A DNA stretch of 34,911 bases from Planctomycetia bacterium TMED53. GTDB taxonomy: Bacteria; Planctomycetota; UBA8108; UBA1146. The notes under the pieces are model-generated. The model did no database searches. It was not told the DNA's origin and saw only the letters and a list, made by a program, of their open reading frames with translations. The position numbers were made by a program, and so were the translations under genes. The first letter of the stretch is position 1, and every line of letters begins with the position of its first letter. The stretch covers positions 1 through 34,911 of the forward strand of contig NHDG01000076.1 of assembly GCA_002167285.1 (NCBI GenBank). Reading direction: 5' to 3'. Shown here piece by piece: positions 1 to 8,606 of the stretch.

Positions 1-115
1 CATCGACCGCCTGGGCAGTTTTGCCCTCCACAGTAAAGTCGGTGTGCAGATCTCTGACACTGACCAGCGGTTCCTGTTGGGAGTCGGTTTTATTGTTCTT
101 GTCTGCCATCGTCAT
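1..115 (-). CDS. Peptide ABC transporter ATP-binding protein, N-terminal fragment cut by the window edge
   Basis: Only the first 38 codons lie in the window. After a polar lead the translation reads EPLVSVRDLHTDFTVEGKTA, the usual opening strand of OppD/DppD/YejF-type ATPases, just before the Walker A motif that would lie beyond the edge. The start overlaps the stop of the upstream permease gene as TGATG, so it is translationally coupled. ATG at 113-115 and ATG at 107-109 (two codons later) are both possible, with a GAGG ribosome site upstream. It is the fourth gene of a binding protein, permease, permease, ATPase operon and would energise import from the cytoplasmic face. Whether it is a single ATPase (OppD-like) or the double ATPase of YejF type cannot be seen. 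It is the only ATPase start near any of the four importers in this window. Confidence 0.8.
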   Translation of the reverse strand, partial: MTMADKNNKTDSQQEPLVSVRDLHTDFTVEGKTAQAVD

Positions 116-1839
116 CACCTCAGCCTCGAGAAGACTTTGGGATCAAAGGCTTCACGCACGGCCTCGCCGATAAGGACGACGAGGAACAGAGTGGTCGCCA
201 TCGCCAACACCGGCAAGAACACCAAATGTGGCGATGTGGTCAGAAACTGGAATCCCTGATTGAGCAATCTTCCCCAGGACGGATCGGTCGGCGGTAAACC
301 GAAGCCGAGGAAATCCAGCGAAACCAGTGAGCTGATGTAATTCACGAATGAGAAGGGGGCCCGAGAGATCACCGGCACCATCGAATTAGGCAGAATGTGG
401 CGCATCATAACCGTCATGTCACTGACGCCACTGCCGATGGCGGCCTGTACATAATCCCGTGCCTTCTCCCGATAGAACTCACCACGAATCTGGTAAGTGA
501 TCGCCATCCACGATCTCAGAATCACCAGGAAAATCACCAGGACCCAGAAACCGGGATCGACGATGCTGGCGACGATCATGATCAGGAATAAGAATGGAAC
601 CGATCCCCAGATCTCAATGAATCGCTGCAGCAAAATGTCGGTCCAGCCCCCGTAGTAACCCATGATGGCCCCCGCCAAAATTCCGACGAGATAACCGGCG
701 ACGAGTACCATCAGAGAGAAACCAACGCTGACCCGGAAACCGTATGCCAGCAGAGGCAGGACATCGATACCTGCGTCACTGGTCCCCAGCGGGGCTTCCC
801 ATGTTTCAAGAAACCTCGTCGAAAGATTCAGTCCTGTTGTCAGAGTTTCCCCCGGCGTGATCGAAAGAATCTCAACTTCTCCCGACAAACCGTCTTCGGA
901 AACTTTTCGCACGATCACGATTCCAGCGACCTCCACCGGACCGGAATCGGTCGACGGCTTCAGAGCATAGAATTTGGTATCCGCTGAAAGAGGACTTCGA
1001 TCCCCAGAGCCCATCCCCGAAGTGATGCGCATCCCCTGACGACCGCCGTATTCCATCTCCACCTGCTCGCCGAGCATGGCATCTTGACGTACGGGAGTCA
1101 GCCCCGGAATGTACAGCGAAGGGTCATGGGGTGCGGTTCCCGGTAAATCGAGACGATTCTTGTAGGGGCCATGTCGATACAAAGGCCAGACCACTCCGAC
1201 GTTCCCATCCAGGAACACCTTTTCGATGGATGCTAATTGTTCGAGCCCCTCACGCAGTTGCACCACCTGCTTCTCTGCCGCGGCGAGATCCTCGATCAGC
1301 CAATCTTCGGGCTCTTCTCCATCCGCCTCGTACTCTTCGATCTCCAGGCGCACATCTTCAATCTCCATTTCCAGATCGGAGATATCAGATTTCTGCTTCT
1401 CAACGATGGGGCCGAATGCGGCTTCCGGGTTTTCCACCAGGCGAGCAAACTCAGTGTAGTCGAGGGGGCCTTGACCTGGGATTCCGAAATCCTCGGATCG
1501 ATCAAAGGTTGTCAGTGGCCCTTCCATGAAGAAGCACCAGGTATTGGTCAGATCTCTTACTGCTGGATAGGACACCTGATCGCCGTAGCGAATCATCACC
1601 GGCTTGTCATTAACGAGCACTTCCAAAAATAAAGACGTCGTAAAAAGACTGGTGATGATGACAAAGGAGTAATACCCGCGTCGAATCGATTTGAAGCGAC
1701 GAATTCTCTTCTCCGCCAGCGGGCTCGACTTCCAGCGGATTCCCACCAAACGCAATATCCCTTTGAAAATCCAAGGGATTCCCTTCTGGGTAAACCAGAC
1801 ACCGGCAATCAAAACCAGGAGGACCAGCAAGAACTTCAT
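115..1839 (-). CDS. yejE: YejE-like peptide ABC transporter permease with a large coiled-coil insert (574 aa)
   Basis: This is an inner-membrane permease of the DppC/OppC/YejE family. Its C-terminal half (about 360-574) has the usual membrane segments, the coupling (EAA) loop around 464-484 ending HILPNSM, and a terminal FDP motif. The N-terminal part matches YejE: RRGYYSFVI then LEVLVNDKPVMIRYG near 54-85, and WPLYRHGPYKNRLDLPGTAP near 218-237. It is far longer than YejE, which has roughly 340 residues. There is an extra hydrophobic segment at 2-17. A charged, probably coiled-coil stretch lies at about 146-207 and a further insert at about 240-345 before the normal GTSDAG region. Both inserts lie between membrane segments, so should be outside the cytoplasm. 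The start has an AGGGGG ribosome site 4 bases upstream. It follows the yejB-like gene by 8 bases. Family assignment is firm; the substrate (peptides) is inferred. Confidence 0.88.
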   Translation of the reverse strand: MKFLLVLLVLIAGVWFTQKGIPWIFKGILRLVGIRWKSSPLAEKRIRRFKSIRRGYYSFVIITSLFTTSLFLEVLVNDKPVMIRYGDQVSYPAVRDLTNTWCFFMEGPLTTFDRSEDFGIPGQGPLDYTEFARLVENPEAAFGPIVEKQKSDISDLEMEIEDVRLEIEEYEADGEEPEDWLIEDLAAAEKQVVQLREGLEQLASIEKVFLDGNVGVVWPLYRHGPYKNRLDLPGTAPHDPSLYIPGLTPVRQDAMLGEQVEMEYGGRQGMRITSGMGSGDRSPLSADTKFYALKPSTDSGPVEVAGIVIVRKVSEDGLSGEVEILSITPGETLTTGLNLSTRFLETWEAPLGTSDAGIDVLPLLAYGFRVSVGFSLMVLVAGYLVGILAGAIMGYYGGWTDILLQRFIEIWGSVPFLFLIMIVASIVDPGFWVLVIFLVILRSWMAITYQIRGEFYREKARDYVQAAIGSGVSDMTVMMRHILPNSMVPVISRAPFSFVNYISSLVSLDFLGFGLPPTDPSWGRLLNQGFQFLTTSPHLVFLPVLAMATTLFLVVLIGEAVREAFDPKVFSRLR

Positions 1840-1847
1840 CGAGCCCC

Positions 1848-3383
1848 CTACTTAAACCGGATCCGGGGATCGATGGCGGCCCAAATGAAATCGCTGAGAA
1901 TGTTGCCGGTGAGTCGAATCAGCACTCCAAATACCAATGTTGCCAGAATGATGGGATAGTCCCTGCGAATGATGGACTCATAACCCAGCAACCCCATCCC
2001 GGGAATATTGCAAACCTTTTCGATCAGGAATGATCCGGCAAAGATGATTCCCAGAAAATGACCGATTCCCGCGGTGATGGGGATCAGGGAGTTGCGCAAA
2101 GCATGAACATAAATAACGCGCCCCTCGGGTAGCCCCTTGGCAAATGCCGTACGGACGTAATCCGCACCAAAGTTCTCCAGAAGCGAGTTCTTCATCAACA
2201 CGGTCATGCTGGCAAAGGATCCCACCAGGTAACCAAACATGGGTACTAGGGTGTGATGAACCTGATCTTTGATACAGCGCCAGTATTCACCTTGCTCCCA
2301 CCAGAGACCCCAACCTTCGGAGCGGAATCCACCCAGCGGAACCACGTTCCAATAGGTCCCTCCGCCGAGAAGCACCAGCAATAGCAGGCAGGCAACAAAT
2401 CCAGGAGTGGCGTAGCCGAGGAAGACCAGAACGCTGGTACTCGTGTCAAAGAGTCCACGATGGTGGACCGCTTTACCGATCCCCAATGGGATACAGATCA
2501 GCCAAGTCGCCAAGTAACCGATCAATCCGAAGTAGATGGAAATTGGGAACTTCTGAGTAATGACATCGAGAGCATCTTCGTTGTAGGTAAAAGAGCGACC
2601 GAAATCGCCCTGAAGAATTCCGCTAAATCCGATCTCGACATTGTAATAGGAGCCTCTGCGACTCGCTTCCTTATCCTGCTCAGCCAGGATTTCGTTGAGC
2701 TTCTCAAAGGCCTGGTCCTTATCTACCGCAAGACGAACCAGGGTAGCCAAGGTCGAATTCTCGGACAGTTCGGTGTCCGAAACGGGGCGCATGAAACGGG
2801 CGCCGCTTAATTGCCAACCGCGAGAATCTAAATGTTGATTGAGCCGACCCCGTGAATCCAAACCTTCAGAGAGTAGCTTACCTGCCCGTTGAAAAAACAT
2901 CTCTTCGCCGGGCTCAGCCTCCTTCGCTTCCACCAGCAATGCGGCACCACGGAATTCTGCACCGGAATTCTGTAACGCAGCTTCGTAGGCATTTTCGCTC
3001 TCCCGAAACTGAACCCAGGCCGCCTCCACACGATTCCAGAATTCTGGATCGGCCTCACGTTCCTTCAGGGTAACCGGCGTTCGGTCCTTGCGCGGATAAA
3101 CTCCCAGCCATTGCAGGTAAGCGATCGGAATCGGCTGATCGAGGTTGTAGTAAGCGCGGAGTTCCTCCCGCGCTTTTTCATCGAGACCGACATCCGTTCC
3201 ACCGAGACCGCCACTGCCTCCGCCCCCTTCTTGGGCTGCGGCAGCACGCATCTGGTTCTCCAGTTGCTCGATGGGCCCCCCCGGCGTCACACGCAATACC
3301 GCATAGACCATGAAGGTGATCACTAGAAAAGTGATCGGCACCAAGATGAGGCGACGGGCGAAATAGGTCCACATGCCACTCAT
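1848..3383 (-). CDS. yejB: YejB-like peptide ABC transporter permease with an extracytoplasmic insert (511 aa)
   Basis: This is a DppB/OppB/YejB-type inner-membrane permease. Residues 5-37 (first membrane segment ending in RVTPGGPIEQ) and 253-511 follow YejB closely. They include GDFGRSFTYN, the coupling loop near 409-431 (YVRTAFAKGL..HALRNS), IPGMGLLGYES near 460 and the end AIDPRIRFK. Between them, about 96-250, lies a charged insert absent from ordinary YejB, which is about 360 residues long. A glycine-rich stretch occurs near 51-62. The insert follows the first membrane segment and should face the periplasm, like the insert in its partner permease. The gene sits 61 bases after the binding-protein gene and 8 bases before the yejE-like gene. 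A GGAG ribosome site lies 9 bases ahead of the ATG. Confidence 0.88.
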   Translation of the reverse strand: MSGMWTYFARRLILVPITFLVITFMVYAVLRVTPGGPIEQLENQMRAAAAQEGGGGSGGLGGTDVGLDEKAREELRAYYNLDQPIPIAYLQWLGVYPRKDRTPVTLKEREADPEFWNRVEAAWVQFRESENAYEAALQNSGAEFRGAALLVEAKEAEPGEEMFFQRAGKLLSEGLDSRGRLNQHLDSRGWQLSGARFMRPVSDTELSENSTLATLVRLAVDKDQAFEKLNEILAEQDKEASRRGSYYNVEIGFSGILQGDFGRSFTYNEDALDVITQKFPISIYFGLIGYLATWLICIPLGIGKAVHHRGLFDTSTSVLVFLGYATPGFVACLLLLVLLGGGTYWNVVPLGGFRSEGWGLWWEQGEYWRCIKDQVHHTLVPMFGYLVGSFASMTVLMKNSLLENFGADYVRTAFAKGLPEGRVIYVHALRNSLIPITAGIGHFLGIIFAGSFLIEKVCNIPGMGLLGYESIIRRDYPIILATLVFGVLIRLTGNILSDFIWAAIDPRIRFK

Positions 3384-3444
3384 GAGAGATCACTCCCATG
3401 AAGACCGTCCGGACCGGCAAAAGATGAAGCCTGGTAGACCACGA

Positions 3445-5310
3445 CTACTCTGACGCCTTTTCGGAGGATTCCATACGCTCCTTGACACCCCAGGGGTCAA
3501 TCACGTCAGAAATCAGCGGCAACGCCTCATTTTTTTCCTTGGCCTGCGCTAACCTCTCCTGCATCTCAGGAGTGGTCCACCACATGCTCCAGATATTGTT
3601 TGAATCCCCGGTTCGGCTTAGCACTTTCTCAGGAACTCCAAAACGGTTCCAAGACAGGATTCTTTCGAAAGGCGCATACCAGCTGAGAGCCACCGGATGC
3701 TCTTTGAAGATTAGCCCGTCAATTTCCTGCATGATCCGTGTCTGCTCATCGATGTCGAAACTTTTGTCGTAAAGCTCCATCAACCGATCAACTTCTTCAC
3801 TGGCAAAGCCGGAAATATTGTTGTTGTAGGGCTCGTTGGCCAAATCACTTTTCCAAGAGGTCAAAGGATTGGGGAAAAGGATCCCCCTCCAGGCCATCGA
3901 ATGAAGCACAAACTGACGCTCGCTGACCTTTTTTGTCAGCGCATTGTAATCCATCAGCTCCAGCTTCATTTCAATGCCGAGCTTGCGCAGCCCTTCCGCC
4001 ACGACCTGATGAATCCTTGTCGCTGAAGCAGATCCATACTCAAGGGTGAAAGAGAGGGCCTTGCCCGTTTCCTCATGCACCCGGATTCCATTGGCGTCTC
4101 GCTGTGTGTACCCCGCGCGATCGAGGAATCGCTCCGCCCTGCGGGGATTGTAGCGAACCTTGCGGTTTTTGGGATTCCCCCAACGACTTCCAGGGTAATA
4201 ACTATCGAGGTATTCATACTGGTTGAAGAAGAGCTTTTCAAAGAGAGTCTCTCGGTCGTAACCGTAACAGAAGGCCATGCGGACATTCTTGTCATCAAAG
4301 GGCCACTCTCTCATGTTGAGCATGTAGCCCGAGAAGGACTGGGGCTGTTCGTTGTAGACCTTACGCTTCTGGATCCAACCTTTCTGGATCGCTTCAAATC
4401 CGGCTTCCTCAGCCCAGCGCTGCGCCCTCAGGACGACGTAATAATCCAGCTCCCCCGCCTTGAACTTCTCGAAAGCAAGCTCCCGGTCTCGAACGACGAG
4501 CAACTGGATCTTGTCGAAGTTGTACATACCGGTGGAAGCTCTGGAGTCTCGCCCCCACCAGTCATCGCGGCGGTAGAGGGTCACAGAAATTTCCTGCTGA
4601 ATGCTGTCTTCGCGCAATTCGTAAGGCCCCGAACCTGGAATCATCTTCCAGTTGAACTCATCGAGATACACGTCACCGGGGATCCGAATCTGTTTGGCGG
4701 GGTAAATCGCCAGGCTCGCTGAAAAGTAGAGAAAAGTTCTCCAGGCCTTCTTTTTGGTTTTCACGGAGACGACCCGGTCATCGTGCGCGATCGGCTTTTC
4801 GTAGTATCCCGTAAAAAGATTGGCGCTCATCGGATCCTTGATATCAGGATCGACGATGTGTTCGTACGAGGCGACCACGTCGTCTGCTGTGACGGGAGTT
4901 CCGTCCGAATAACGGGCGCGCTCGTCGATGCGGTACCAAAAGACCTGATGATCCTCTTTCTCCTCAATGATCCAGTGAGAAGCCAATCGCGGCAGCCACT
5001 CCAGAGTTTCCGGGTGAATCGAAAGCAGGAATTCATGGGTCAGTGAGTAGATGTCGGTGATGGTCGTCAAATTTGAGTTGGGACCATCGCGCCGCAATGT
5101 CGGCAGGAAGTTGGGAATGTTGGTCCGCAACTCCCCCCCATGAACGGCATCGGTACTACCGATGGGTTCGAAATTGTCATTCGTGGTCCAAGTTCGACCG
5201 TCGATTTCGACAGTGGTGTAATCCGCCTGAAGAGGCGTCGGAACGACGAATACAAAAACGACAAGAGCAACCAGGAATAGGCTACCTGTGGAGATGGCGG
5301 GATTCCGCAT
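3445..5310 (-). CDS. Family 5 extracellular solute-binding protein, YejA-like (621 aa)
   Basis: This is a periplasmic binding protein that should deliver oligopeptide-like solutes to the two downstream permeases. A signal peptide spans about 1-29 (hydrophobic SLFLVALVVFVFVVPTPLQA then DY) with no lipobox. The SBP family 5 pattern is clear: LASHWIIEEKEDHQVFWYRI near 105-125, ARYSDGTPVTADDVVASYEH near 130-150, a GSGPYEL motif, and the usual C-terminal lobe with MELYDKSFDIDEQTRIMQEID. The wording of the N-terminal and C-terminal segments is closer to YejA than to OppA/DppA. The start is secure: GGAGGT lies 6 bases ahead of the ATG. It is first in a binding protein, permease B, permease C, ATPase operon. 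The actual ligand is not known; a YejA-type peptide role is inferred. Confidence 0.88.
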   Translation of the reverse strand: MRNPAISTGSLFLVALVVFVFVVPTPLQADYTTVEIDGRTWTTNDNFEPIGSTDAVHGGELRTNIPNFLPTLRRDGPNSNLTTITDIYSLTHEFLLSIHPETLEWLPRLASHWIIEEKEDHQVFWYRIDERARYSDGTPVTADDVVASYEHIVDPDIKDPMSANLFTGYYEKPIAHDDRVVSVKTKKKAWRTFLYFSASLAIYPAKQIRIPGDVYLDEFNWKMIPGSGPYELREDSIQQEISVTLYRRDDWWGRDSRASTGMYNFDKIQLLVVRDRELAFEKFKAGELDYYVVLRAQRWAEEAGFEAIQKGWIQKRKVYNEQPQSFSGYMLNMREWPFDDKNVRMAFCYGYDRETLFEKLFFNQYEYLDSYYPGSRWGNPKNRKVRYNPRRAERFLDRAGYTQRDANGIRVHEETGKALSFTLEYGSASATRIHQVVAEGLRKLGIEMKLELMDYNALTKKVSERQFVLHSMAWRGILFPNPLTSWKSDLANEPYNNNISGFASEEVDRLMELYDKSFDIDEQTRIMQEIDGLIFKEHPVALSWYAPFERILSWNRFGVPEKVLSRTGDSNNIWSMWWTTPEMQERLAQAKEKNEALPLISDVIDPWGVKERMESSEKASE

Positions 5311-5461
5311 GGCGTACCTCCGGGCGGGTTCGAGTGTTGATCAATCCCGGCAGGAATCCACCTGCCAAGCGAAGTCCTCAGAAAGAAAGCACTGAAAAGA
5401 ACGAGGTGCTCAAAGAGCTCGAGAGAGTTCCTGTAGGTAAAGAAACCCTCAACAAATCAAT

Positions 5462-5474
5462 TCCGCAATGCGGA
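5462..5474 (-). terminator. Possible weak intrinsic terminator after the small basic protein gene
   Basis: Immediately after the TGA of the small basic protein gene, read on the minus strand, is TCCGCATTGCGGA. This is a 5-6 bp hairpin followed by the T-rich ATTGATTTGTTG. The stem is short and the T run is interrupted, so this may only partly separate the small gene from the yejA-like gene, whose start lies about 150 bases further on. Confidence 0.3.
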
Positions 5475-5693
5475 TCAAGATTCGCCTTCCTCTTTGTCTT
5501 TGTCTTTCTCTTTCTTCTTCTTGGCACGCTTCTTCACCTTGAGCACGCGAGTTTTCGGCAACCCAAGGGGGCTGTCCTCCTCCTCATTGAATCGACCCTG
5601 GGACTCCATTTGGAGGATTCTCTCATAACGGGTCAGAACGTTACGCGTTCCGCCAATCCCGCTACCGGTTTTCAAGGACTTGTGAATCGACAT
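5475..5693 (-). CDS. PVC-group small basic protein with a lysine/glutamate-rich tail (72 aa)
   Basis: The first 50 residues, starting MSIHKSLKTGSGIGG and continuing with RNVLTRYERIL, GRFNEEEDSPLGLPKTRVLKV, match a small conserved basic protein family that I recognise from Planctomycetes, Verrucomicrobia and Chlamydiae. The molecular function is not known to me. Family members I recall stop soon after the LPK-(x)-RV segment. Here about 20 further residues made almost only of Lys, Glu and Asp (KKRAKKKKEKDKDKEEGES) follow. A purine-rich GAGAGAAG stretch lies 7 bases ahead of the ATG and could serve as the ribosome site. The gene reads in the same direction as the yejA-like gene 164 bases downstream and diverges from system 2. 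It is the best single clue to the phylum. Confidence 0.85.
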   Translation of the reverse strand: MSIHKSLKTGSGIGGTRNVLTRYERILQMESQGRFNEEEDSPLGLPKTRVLKVKKRAKKKKEKDKDKEEGES

Positions 5694-5961
5694 GTCTGTC
5701 TTCTCTCTCTGAGGCTCTCTATTAGCTGCTTCGACACCCTGATTGATCTGCGCCAGGGTTCGGCGAAGATTTGAGTCAGCATCGCAGTGACGTCAAACCA
5801 AGACTCATTTGATCCCAAAATTCGAAACCCGATCGGATCGGGGTGGATCATTTAAGTAAAAGAACAGGATACCGACCCCCTACTTCGGCGGCAAGCGAAG
5901 ACGGGACTTACCCTTGCCGAATCGTCTATGACAGCGGATGATGCCGGCGGAAGGGGATCAA
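5694..5961. promoter_or_regulatory. Divergent intergenic region with short inverted repeats
   Basis: This 268-base gap separates the minus-strand small basic protein gene from plus-strand importer system 2, so it must carry promoters for both. I could not identify convincing -35/-10 boxes. It contains a perfect 6-bp palindrome with a 3-base loop, CCCGATCGGATCGGG, at 5828-5842. There is also a two-part inverted repeat at 5729-5768 (CTTCG..CCCTG and CAGGG..CGAAG), and CTTCG/CGAAG around 5883-5900. Any of these could be an operator or a leader hairpin, or chance. Confidence 0.35.
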
Positions 5962-7689
5962 ATGCAGCGGCGATGGACCACTTTCTGGAGCTCATCTACG
6001 CCAATTCTGGCCGTATTAGCCACTTGTGGAATCTCCATATTTGCCTTTCTCCAGGTGGCATTGCCCGATTTGCCAAAAAGGGCAGACCTCGTGATCGGCA
6101 ACGGAACCGACCCGGGATCACTGCATCCGCACCGTGCCAGCGGCATCCCTGAAGGAAGAGTGATCCGCGCCCTCCACGAAGGCTTGCTTCTTCTCGACCC
6201 TGAGACTCTGGAGCCCATCCCCGGCTGCGCCACTTCATGGGAAGTCTCTGACGAAGGAAAAAGGTGGACCTTCCGGCTACAGGAAGGGCTCCTGTGGTCG
6301 AATGGAGACCCACTCACTGCCGAAGATTTTCGCAGATCATGGCTCGACCTGATCGACCCTCTTCAAGGAGCTCCCTACGGTGATTTATTGGAAGCGGTCA
6401 CCGGGGCCAAAGAGTGGCGCAACGGCGAAGGGCAAAGATCTGACGTCGGCATCGAAACACCGGATTCCTTAACCTTCGTCGTGAAACTGAATCGACCCCT
6501 GCCGTGGCTGCCCTTTTTATGCACCCAAACCCCATTGCAACCGGTTCATATTCAAGGGAGAGACGGAACCGCACTCGGCGTTCCCACCAACGGGCCATGG
6601 CAATTGGAAAAATGGGATCTGAGAGACCGCATTCGATTAGTTCGATCCCCGAACTATCGCGGGCCTGCCAAGGTTCATATGGAAAGCGTCGACTTCCTTG
6701 CTATCGAATCGGGAAACACCCTCGTCAATCTCTTTGCAAACGGCTCTCTTGATTGGGCGGTCGGAGTCCCTCCTGTCCTGATGCCATTTTTGCAACAGAA
6801 CCCCGAATGGAATCAGGCGCTAAGAACCGATCCCTATCTGGGGATTTCATTTTATCGCCTCAATTTTGCCAGGGCCCCGCTCGATGATTCTGAGGTGCGC
6901 AAAGCATTGTCATTGTGCCTCGATCGCAACGCACTTTGCCGGGACATTCTTGGCGGAAACCTGCAACCGGCATGGGGCTTTGTGCCCTGGCCAAAACCGG
7001 CATTGAATGCCCATGAACAATTGGGCAATCCCTCTTTAAGCTCAGCACTTCCCGGGTATTCAGGAATGGCCAAAACGACAGAAGCCCCTGTTGAGGCCGC
7101 TCTGATCTCCGAAGAGGGCTGGCCAAAACTGGGCTACGACCCACAAAAAGCCCGATCGATTCTCGCCGAGGCCGGCTGGCGCGTACCGAACTCCGACTCT
7201 GGGCGACCGATCCCACCCTTTGAGATTCTCCACTCCAGCGGTTCAACCCATGCTCTGGTGGCTGAGTGGATGCAATCTTCGTGGGCTCGAGAGCTCGGCA
7301 TCGAAACCCAAATCCGATCGATGGAATGGCGAACATTTCTACAAACACAGAGGAGTTTCGATTACGACATCAGTCGCAGCAGTTGGATCGCAGACTTTCC
7401 CGACCCGGCGACCTTCCTGGAGTTATTCACCACGACAGCGACCAACAACCGAACCGGCTGGAGCGATACGGAATACGATCGACTTGTTGAAGAAGCCCGA
7501 CTCAGCAGCGATCCCCAACAAAGAATGAAGCTTTGGCAATCCGCGGAAGAAATCCTCCTCGATCGTGGCCCGATCCTGCCTTTGTGGTCGACCACTTCCA
7601 GCAACCTGGTATCCCCAGCCCTTGAAGGGTTTTTTGCGAATCCTTTGGATCAACACGACCTACGCTCACTGAAGTGGAAATCGCAATGA
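5962..7689 (+). CDS. Family 5 peptide-binding protein, membrane-anchored (system 2)
   Basis: This OppA/DppA-family binding protein of about 575 residues should bind peptide-like solutes for the two permeases that follow. I chose ATG 5962 over ATG 5938 because AAGGGG sits 6 bases ahead of it; the longer reading adds 8 residues. The N-terminus has one hydrophobic segment (about 14-33) and no good lipobox, since LATC has Thr before Cys, so it may stay as an uncleaved anchor. Family features include the GNGTDPGSLHPH opening strand, ATSWEVSDEGKRWTFRLQEG, LWSNGDPLTAEDFRRSW and the C-terminal-lobe SWIADFPDPATFLELF. The SWIADFPDPATF wording is typical of OppA-type oligopeptide-binding proteins. The stop overlaps the next start as ATGA. 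Confidence 0.88.
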   Translation: MQRRWTTFWSSSTPILAVLATCGISIFAFLQVALPDLPKRADLVIGNGTDPGSLHPHRASGIPEGRVIRALHEGLLLLDPETLEPIPGCATSWEVSDEGKRWTFRLQEGLLWSNGDPLTAEDFRRSWLDLIDPLQGAPYGDLLEAVTGAKEWRNGEGQRSDVGIETPDSLTFVVKLNRPLPWLPFLCTQTPLQPVHIQGRDGTALGVPTNGPWQLEKWDLRDRIRLVRSPNYRGPAKVHMESVDFLAIESGNTLVNLFANGSLDWAVGVPPVLMPFLQQNPEWNQALRTDPYLGISFYRLNFARAPLDDSEVRKALSLCLDRNALCRDILGGNLQPAWGFVPWPKPALNAHEQLGNPSLSSALPGYSGMAKTTEAPVEAALISEEGWPKLGYDPQKARSILAEAGWRVPNSDSGRPIPPFEILHSSGSTHALVAEWMQSSWARELGIETQIRSMEWRTFLQTQRSFDYDISRSSWIADFPDPATFLELFTTTATNNRTGWSDTEYDRLVEEARLSSDPQQRMKLWQSAEEILLDRGPILPLWSTTSSNLVSPALEGFFANPLDQHDLRSLKWKSQ

Positions 7690-8606
7690 CCCGGTTTCTA
7701 CTGCATCGAACCCTGGCTTCTCTCGTCACCATTTGGGCTGTTTTCACCCTATCCTTTCTGGTGATCCGATCGGCACCGGGAGGTCCCTTCGATGCAGAGA
7801 GGGATCCACCGGCAGCGGTCAAGGCCGCAATCGAGGCTCGTTACCAACTCAACCAACCTCTGTGGCAGCAATACCTCGATCAAGGGTGGTCATGGATCAC
7901 GCTCGACCCTGGTCCATCCTTGCGACAACCAGATCATGACGTCGCGACGATTCTCTCTGCCGGAATACCCGCCTCATTCCTCCTCGGCACGCTCGCCCTC
8001 CTCCTCGGGGTTCTCATGGGAATGGGGTTGGGAATCATCGCCGCATGGCAGCAGGGGCGGTGGCCCGATCGACTCGTCACCATCTTTGCGTCGATGGGGA
8101 TTTCACTTCCCCTCTACGTCATCGCTGGTTTAGCCATTTTGCTCTTCGCTTTTCATTTGCCGATATTCCCGCCAGCAGGCTGGACCGACCCGATTGCGGT
8201 GGTCCTTCCCGTCCTCTGCCTTGCCCTCGCACCAGCGGCCCAGGTAGCGCGACTGTTACGCAGTGGTTTGATTGAAGCAGGCCAAGAAGACTTCGCTCGA
8301 ACCGCAAGATCCAAAGGCCGCGGTCAAGTCGGCACACTCATCTTTCATTGCCTCAGACCTGCTTCGATCCCAGTGGCCTCTACGCTTGGCCCGACCGCGG
8401 CTGCCATGCTGACTGGATCCTTGGTCATCGAGCAGATCTTCGCCATTCCAGGAATCGGAATGCATTTTATCCAGGGAGCCATGAACCGAGATTATCCCCT
8501 CGTTCTCGGAGCCGTGCTGCTCTACACCATCCTTCTACAAGTCTTAACCCTGCTAGGAGACTTGCTAATGGGTTGGCTTGATCCGCGAGCGGGTGTGAAC
8601 CGATGA
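7686..8606 (+). CDS. DppB/OppB-type peptide ABC transporter permease (system 2)
   Basis: This 306-residue inner-membrane permease has the normal family length. It opens with RFLLHRTLASLVTIWAVFTL, then RSAPGGPFD after the first membrane segment. The coupling loop FARTARSKGRGQVGTLIFHC lies near 200-220, and it ends with EQIFAIPGIGMHFIQGAMNRDYP and a final LDPRAGVNR. I chose ATG 7686, which overlaps the binding-protein stop as ATGA, over the GTG four codons upstream. The usual H-x-L-R-N-A after the coupling loop reads HCLRPA here, a small deviation. It has no extracytoplasmic insert of the kind seen in systems 1 and 4. Its partner permease starts within its stop codon. Confidence 0.9.
   Translation: MTRFLLHRTLASLVTIWAVFTLSFLVIRSAPGGPFDAERDPPAAVKAAIEARYQLNQPLWQQYLDQGWSWITLDPGPSLRQPDHDVATILSAGIPASFLLGTLALLLGVLMGMGLGIIAAWQQGRWPDRLVTIFASMGISLPLYVIAGLAILLFAFHLPIFPPAGWTDPIAVVLPVLCLALAPAAQVARLLRSGLIEAGQEDFARTARSKGRGQVGTLIFHCLRPASIPVASTLGPTAAAMLTGSLVIEQIFAIPGIGMHFIQGAMNRDYPLVLGAVLLYTILLQVLTLLGDLLMGWLDPRAGVNR

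Noticed and set aside
4075-4722. 215-codon open frame on the plus strand inside the yejA-like gene
   Set aside because: It lies wholly antisense to a clear binding-protein gene, has no family motifs, and its existence follows from the codon pattern of the real gene.
5073-5774. 233-codon plus-strand frame over the yejA start and small basic protein gene
   Set aside because: It crosses two better-supported genes and an intergenic gap on the other strand and has low-complexity Leu/Phe runs made by the antisense of a Lys/Glu tail.
5938-5961. Upstream ATG 5938 for the system 2 binding protein
   Set aside because: It lacks a ribosome site, while ATG 5962 has AAGGGG at proper distance and gives a normal short N-region before the hydrophobic segment.
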